This document shows positions 54,357 through 57,942 of a stretch of DNA of 57,942 nucleotides, in pieces. The stretch covers positions 1-57,942 of the forward strand of contig JAGBDV010000021.1 of assembly GCA_017937305.1 (NCBI GenBank). The letters are read 5' to 3'. A program made the translations under genes and the position numbers. The DNA is from Bacilli bacterium (GTDB taxonomy: Bacteria; Bacillota_I; Bacilli_A; ML615J-28; CAG-313). Numbering within the stretch: position 1 is the first letter of the stretch; each line of letters starts with the position of its first letter. The notes under the pieces are model-generated. The model saw only the letters and a program-made list of their open reading frames with translations. It had not been told where the DNA came from and did no database searches.

Positions 54357-55157
54357 ATGAAAAATAGTGAATTTATTTTACCGGATAAAATTAAAAAAAT
54401 AATTGAGGGGATGGCCTATCAACTTGATGATGTTGGAAAGTCTGATTCTTGTGTATATATTTTTGATGAGATGGTGCTTAAAATTGAAAAAAGAAATGTT
54501 CGTAACGATGAGACTATTGAGGTTATGAAATTTCTTGATGGAAAAATACTCGTTCCAAAAGTGATTTGCTATGAATTTGATGAAAACTATCAATATTTAT
54601 TGATGTCAAGAATAACTGGAAAAATGGCGTGTGATGAGTATTATTTAGAACATCCAGAAGAACTTTTGCAGATATTAGCTGATACGTTAAAAGAATTATG
54701 GAGTATTGATACTAAAACATGCCCTAGAATTAGAAATATTGATGTTGAACTTGCTGAAGCAAAATATCAAGTAGAAAATAATCTTGTTGATTTAGATGAT
54801 GTTGAACAAACGACTTTTTCAAAAGATGGATTTAAAGATCCTTTCGAATTATTAGAGTGGTTAAAAAATAATAAACCTACATATGAACCTGTATTATCAC
54901 ATGGAGACTTTTGTTTACCTAATATTTTTATAAAAAATGGAAAACTATCAGGCCTTATTGATTTAGGCGCTACTGGTGTAGGAGATAAATGGCGAGATAT
55001 AGCTTTATGCTATAGAAGTTTAAGAAATAATTTTAATGGAACCTATGGTGGAAAAGTTTATGAAAAATTTAATCCAGATATGCTTTTTGAATATCTCGGA
55101 ATAAAGCCTAATTATGATAAAATAAAATATTATTTGTTATTAGATGAGTTATTTTAA
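54357..55157 (+). CDS. APH(3')-like aminoglycoside phosphotransferase
   Basis: Antibiotic-kinase fold. Catalytic D184 lies in HGDFCLPNIF, followed by the metal-binding LIDLGATGVGDKWRDIAL; the chain ends GIKPNYDKIKYYLLLDELF, which closely resembles the C-terminus of APH(3')-IIIa. Its 266 residues match that family. It starts four bases after the rlmD stop and has no promoter of its own, so it belongs to the chromosomal run. No IS, integron or base shift surrounds it. Kanamycin-type phosphorylation is plausible by homology, not shown; a different native substrate is possible. Confidence 0.83.
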   Translation: MKNSEFILPDKIKKIIEGMAYQLDDVGKSDSCVYIFDEMVLKIEKRNVRNDETIEVMKFLDGKILVPKVICYEFDENYQYLLMSRITGKMACDEYYLEHPEELLQILADTLKELWSIDTKTCPRIRNIDVELAEAKYQVENNLVDLDDVEQTTFSKDGFKDPFELLEWLKNNKPTYEPVLSHGDFCLPNIFIKNGKLSGLIDLGATGVGDKWRDIALCYRSLRNNFNGTYGGKVYEKFNPDMLFEYLGIKPNYDKIKYYLLLDELF

Positions 55158-55181
55158 TAATTTACAAAATTATTTAAAACA

Positions 55182-55210
55182 TTGATTTTTTTAGTAAAAA
55201 GTAGTAAAAT
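55182..55210 (+). promoter_or_regulatory. promoter for the acyltransferase gene
   Basis: -35 TTGATT at 55182-55187, 17-nt spacer, -10 TAAAAT at 55205-55210. A second TATAAT-like box is at about 55227. Confidence 0.6.
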
Positions 55211-55245
55211 ATTAATGAAATTGATGTATAATAAGGAGGAATAAT

Positions 55246-56433
55246 ATGTGGTGTAAAAAAAGACATAAAGTTATTACAGCTATTTTTAGACCGATTTTTA
55301 AACTTCATTTTAGAATAAAATATAATCTAAAAGTTAAAGTTTATAAAGAAATTGATTATCCTGCTTTAATTTTATCTAATCACATTACTTCTTTAGATCC
55401 TTTTATTGTTGGTTCATATTTTAAACAACCTTTATACTATATGGCTAGTATGGATTTGTTCCAACATTTCTTTTTAGGTAAATTAATTAAATTTTTAGTG
55501 AATCCTATTCCTAAAGTTAAAAGTAAAAAAAGTGATCTGACTGCCATTAAATCTTGTATCAAAGTAGCAAGAGAAAATGGTACAATTTGTATTTTTCCAG
55601 AGGGAAATAGAACTGTCACTGGTAAGCTTGGTAATATTGATAAATCTATTGCGAAACTAGCAAAATCATTAAAATTACCTGTTATATTATTTAATATTCA
55701 CGGTGGTTATGGTACAGAACCTAGATGGGGGCAAGGCGTTAGAAAAGGAAAGATGCATTGTGAAATTAAAAAAATTCTAACATATGATGAATATAAAGAT
55801 TTAGAATTAGATGAATTATATAATATAATCATCGAAAATCTTAGAGTTGATGATTTGAATTATCATAACTACTATAAGTCTAATAAAAACGCAATGTATT
55901 TAGAAAGAGTTCTATATGTTTGTCCAACTTGTCAAAGTTTCCATTCTTTGAAATCTAAAGGTAATACAATAAAATGTATTAATTGCGGTATGGAAGCTAC
56001 ATATAATAGTGATTTAACTTTAAGTAGTGATAATGAATTATTTAAGATGAAAAACATCTCTGAATGGTATGATTTTGAAATAAATTGTGCAAAACATCTA
56101 GAAATTACAGATGAATTTATTTATGAAGATGATGCTTTTTTAACTATGCCTAGATTATATAAAAGTAAGAAGAAGCTTGGTTTTGGTGTTCTAAGAATAT
56201 ATAATGATTGTTTTGAGTTTATAACAAAGAACGAAGAAGTAATTTATAAGTTTGAATTTGAAAAAGTTGAAGCTGTAACTTACTTAGGAAAAAAGAAAAT
56301 GAATATTTATTATGGTGATGAAACATATCAAGTGTTTAATAAAAAAGATTCTTGTTTCTTAAAATATGTTCATATGTATTACATTCTAAAAAATAAAAAA
56401 GATAATAATGAAAATACCTTTATTGGGATTTAA
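55246..56433 (+). CDS. PlsC-type acyltransferase with zinc ribbon and C-terminal beta domain
   Basis: Residues 1-215 are a 1-acylglycerol-3-phosphate acyltransferase: catalytic NHITSLD and the substrate motif FPEGNRT. A zinc-ribbon with Cys226, Cys229, Cys244 and Cys247 follows, then ~120 residues ending in a PH/GRAM-like beta pattern (GFGVLRIYNDCFEFITKNEE, then YKFEFEKVEAVTYLG). PlsC enzymes are normally 200-250 residues; this one is 395. GGAGG precedes ATG 55246. Phospholipid synthesis is likely; what the added module senses or binds is unknown. Confidence 0.87.
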   Translation: MWCKKRHKVITAIFRPIFKLHFRIKYNLKVKVYKEIDYPALILSNHITSLDPFIVGSYFKQPLYYMASMDLFQHFFLGKLIKFLVNPIPKVKSKKSDLTAIKSCIKVARENGTICIFPEGNRTVTGKLGNIDKSIAKLAKSLKLPVILFNIHGGYGTEPRWGQGVRKGKMHCEIKKILTYDEYKDLELDELYNIIIENLRVDDLNYHNYYKSNKNAMYLERVLYVCPTCQSFHSLKSKGNTIKCINCGMEATYNSDLTLSSDNELFKMKNISEWYDFEINCAKHLEITDEFIYEDDAFLTMPRLYKSKKKLGFGVLRIYNDCFEFITKNEEVIYKFEFEKVEAVTYLGKKKMNIYYGDETYQVFNKKDSCFLKYVHMYYILKNKKDNNENTFIGI

Positions 56434-56506
56434 AATAGGAATTTATCGCTTAATAAAAAGCAGAAACTAAAAATAATATTGTAAAAAAAGTTTTAAAAAA
56501 AACTAC

Positions 56507-56540
56507 AAACTCTATCGAGGTAAAAGATAGAGTTTTTTAT
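56507..56540 (+). terminator. intrinsic terminator of the acyltransferase gene
   Basis: AAACTCTATC (56507-56516) pairs with GATAGAGTTT (56526-56535) around 9 nt, then more T. Confidence 0.88.
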
Positions 56541-56568
56541 TAGTTTATTTTTTTAAATGTGGTATAAT
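56540..56568 (+). promoter_or_regulatory. promoter for the Na+/Ca2+ exchanger
   Basis: -10 TATAAT at 56563-56568 with an extended TGTGG; weak -35 TTAGTT 17 bases upstream at 56540-56545. Confidence 0.6.
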
Positions 56569-56599
56569 ATATATAAGTTAAAAGATGGAGGTTTTAAAA

Positions 56600-57595
56600 A
56601 TGTATTTTGCTTCAATTTTACCAACTACTAATAATATTTGGATTGCTGTATTGTTACTTGCTTTAGGAATTGTATTTATCATAAAAGGTGGAGACTTCTT
56701 TGTTGATGCATCTGTATGGGTTGCAGAAGTCTTAAAAATGCCTAAATTTTTAATAGGGGCCACTATAGTAAGTATAGCTACAACTTTACCTGAAATGATC
56801 GTTTCAATCATCGCTGTTGCGGGTGGAAATTTTGCTATATCAATCGGTAATGCGGTAGGTAGTGTAACTGCTAATACAGGTTTGATATTAGCGATTAGTG
56901 CAATTTTTGTTGGTGGAGTTATTAACAGAAGAGACTTTGGGATTAAAGCTATTTTGATTATGGCTGCAACAGCTGTTATCTTTATCTTTGGTTTAACTGG
57001 AACATTTGGTATTTTACCTAGTGTTTTATTGTTAGTAATACTAATCTATTATATGTACGAGACTGCTGCTTCAGCAAAACGCAGTATTGAAACCATTGAA
57101 GAAAGAGAAGCAACTGATGTAAAGGCTGAACCTAAAAAAATAATAATTAATATTATTAAATTTGTTGTAGGTGCTGCTGGTATTGTTTTAGGTGCAGATT
57201 TATTAGTTGAAAATGCTAAGCTTTTAGCTTCTGCTATTGGAGTAAGCGATGGAATTATTGCGATTACTATTGTTGCTATAGGGACTAGTTTACCAGAATT
57301 AATTACTACTATTACTTCAATTACTAAAAAACAAGGTGATTTAGGTGTTGGTAATATTATAGGCGCAAACATTATAGATTTAGTTTTAATTTTACCTATT
57401 TGTTCATTCATTAGTAAAGGTCAACTTATTATTGAACCTCAAAGTATGTTTTTAGATATTCCTGCATCATTACTAATCTCGCTAGTTGCTGTTGTTCCAG
57501 CATTAATATTTAAAAAATTTACTAAACTTCAAGGCTTTGTAATGTTAGCTCTTTATATCTTATATATTGTTTTAGCTGCAACAATTAAGTTCTAA
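56600..57595 (+). CDS. Na+/Ca2+ exchanger (CaCA family, YrbG-like)
   Basis: Membrane antiporter with about ten helices in two inverted halves. The alpha repeats carry the ion site: GATIVSIATTLPEMIVSIIA and GNAVGSVTANTG in the first, VAIGTSLPELITTITS and GNIIGANIIDL in the second. A charged cytoplasmic loop (~155-180, ETIEEREATDVKAEPKK) joins them. The start is ATG 56600; the ATG at 56585 contains the GGAGG ribosome site. This gives 331 residues. It has its own promoter and terminator. Confidence 0.92.
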   Translation: MYFASILPTTNNIWIAVLLLALGIVFIIKGGDFFVDASVWVAEVLKMPKFLIGATIVSIATTLPEMIVSIIAVAGGNFAISIGNAVGSVTANTGLILAISAIFVGGVINRRDFGIKAILIMAATAVIFIFGLTGTFGILPSVLLLVILIYYMYETAASAKRSIETIEEREATDVKAEPKKIIINIIKFVVGAAGIVLGADLLVENAKLLASAIGVSDGIIAITIVAIGTSLPELITTITSITKKQGDLGVGNIIGANIIDLVLILPICSFISKGQLIIEPQSMFLDIPASLLISLVAVVPALIFKKFTKLQGFVMLALYILYIVLAATIKF

Positions 57596-57627
57596 AAATA
57601 AATTGAATAAAAAATTAAAGAAAACAT

Positions 57628-57667
57628 ATAATATAAGGAATTAAAAAATCCTTATATTATTTTTTTA
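57628..57667 (+). terminator. intrinsic terminator before the rRNA operon
   Basis: ATAATATAAGGA (57628-57639) pairs with TCCTTATATTAT (57649-57660), followed by seven T. Confidence 0.88.
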
Positions 57668-57686
57668 TTTTTTGTGAGCATCTTAT

Positions 57687-57715
57687 TTGAACTAAAAGTG
57701 AAAATATGATATACT
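57687..57715 (+). promoter_or_regulatory. rRNA promoter P1
   Basis: -35 TTGAAC at 57687-57692, 17-nt spacer, -10 TATACT at 57710-57715. A small hairpin TTTGTG/CACAAA lies just downstream (57725-57741). Confidence 0.75.
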
Positions 57716-57772
57716 ATTTAAGGTTTTGTGGATGACACAAATCTTTAATAGTATATTTCAAAAAAATTTCAT

Positions 57773-57844
57773 AAAAAAAGCATTTGGTTTGACATGAAAT
57801 ATGAATTTGTGATATAATATTAAGGATGCCAAAAAAAGCATTTG
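57773..57844 (+). repeat. 14-bp direct repeat around rRNA promoter P2
   Basis: AAAAAAAGCATTTG occurs exactly at 57773-57786 and 57831-57844, 58 bp apart, one copy immediately before the P2 -35 box and one just after the P2 start region. Confidence 0.75.
57789..57818 (+). promoter_or_regulatory. rRNA promoter P2
   Basis: -35 TTGACA at 57789-57794, 18-nt spacer, -10 TATAAT at 57813-57818. Tandem P1/P2 promoters are typical of rRNA operons. Confidence 0.8.
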
Positions 57845-57852
57845 AAATTATT

Positions 57853-57870
57853 TGATCTTTGAAAACTAAA
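57853..57870 (+). promoter_or_regulatory. boxA antitermination element
   Basis: TGATCTTTGAAAACTAAA matches the Bacillus-type rRNA leader boxA, where Nus factors assemble to keep polymerase from terminating. Confidence 0.75.
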
Positions 57871-57895
57871 CATAACAGGTGGAGTTAGGATAAAA

Positions 57896-57942
57896 TTTAT
57901 TGAGAGTTTGATCCATGTACAAGTCAAAGAAAGCCGGCGGCG
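57896..57942 (+). rRNA. rrs: 16S ribosomal RNA, 5' fragment (truncated by window end)
   Basis: GAGAGTTTGATCC (57902-57914) is the universal 16S start. The next 21 bases do not match the universal TGGCTCAG...GAACGCT; they resemble the later CATG-CAAGTC-GAA segment, and then GGCGGCG ends the window. Either the true sequence is unusual or the contig end is misassembled. The mature 5' end is estimated by alignment to E. coli position 1. Confidence 0.7.

Noticed and set aside
57049..57411. Reverse-strand hydrophobic frame of 120 codons within the exchanger gene
   Set aside because: It is a complement of transmembrane helices of the exchanger, with no regulatory signals.
1..57942. CRISPR array, insertion sequence, prophage or defence island
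   Set aside because: No regularly spaced repeats, transposase, integrase, cas or restriction genes were seen on either strand; apart from orphans the window is core genes.

Overview
The window is 58 kb of AT-rich, gene-dense bacterial chromosome. Low-GC codon use, strong Shine-Dalgarno sites, TTGACA-17-TATAAT promoters and U-tailed hairpin terminators point to a Firmicute. Gene order supports the Bacilli: lepB-rbgA-rnhB, topA, ftsY-ylxM-ffh, cysS-mrnC-rlmB-sigma-rpmG-secE-nusG-rplKAJL-methyltransferase-rpoBC. TGA acts as a stop (ftsY, ruvB) and Trp is TGG, so this is not a recoded mollicute. The gene set (glycogen operon with GlgC and GlgD, no YacP between rlmB and the sigma gene) fits an uncultured gut lineage near Erysipelotrichales/RF39/RFN20. 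That placement is inference; the window ends about 47 bases into a 16S gene and cannot settle it.

Layout. 1-5800: a small orphan gene, a soluble FtsK/SftA-like translocase, signal peptidase, RbgA and RNase HII, then a convergent XRE-type regulator. 6059-11136: topA, a compact intergenic small-RNA gene candidate, and the SRP genes ftsY-ylxM-ffh. 11168-14881: ruvA and ruvB transcribed divergently, queA, and an orphan membrane protein. 15249-24407: glycogen operon glgB-glgC-glgD-glgA-glgP, followed by pfkA from its own promoter. 24511-29619: a membrane-anchored Ig/cohesin-like surface protein, metG and a YitT-family protein. 29795-30648: rplM-rpsI with a leader. 30767-34947: cysS to nusG. 35056-36629: an orphan helical protein and a double-GNAT protein. 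36850-47842: rplK, rplA, rplJ, rplL, an rRNA-type methyltransferase, rpoB and rpoC, with leader RNAs. 47940-55157: priA, fmt, a PgpA/YutG-like phosphatase, L-serine dehydratase, an RlmD-type methyltransferase and an APH(3')-like kinase. 55246-57595: an acyltransferase with an added zinc ribbon and a Na+/Ca2+ exchanger. 57687-57942: tandem rRNA promoters, boxA and the start of 16S rRNA.

Most genes serve translation, transcription, protein export and DNA maintenance. The glycogen block forms a full store-and-release cycle: GlgC/GlgD make ADP-glucose, GlgA elongates, GlgB branches, GlgP degrades, and PfkA leads into glycolysis.

I found no CRISPR array, prophage, insertion sequence or defence island. 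The best leads are: a ~96-nt RNA gene (8262-8357) with three hairpins and exposed C-runs, with TGCAATTG repeated around its promoter; a PriA that keeps its zinc sites but has lost its recognisable ATPase motifs; an APH(3')-type kinase inside a housekeeping gene run; paired L1-type leader motifs before rplK and rplA; a hairpin filling most of the rpoB leader; unusual MetRS and GlgA signature residues; and a 16S 5' end that departs from the universal sequence, possibly a contig-end artefact.
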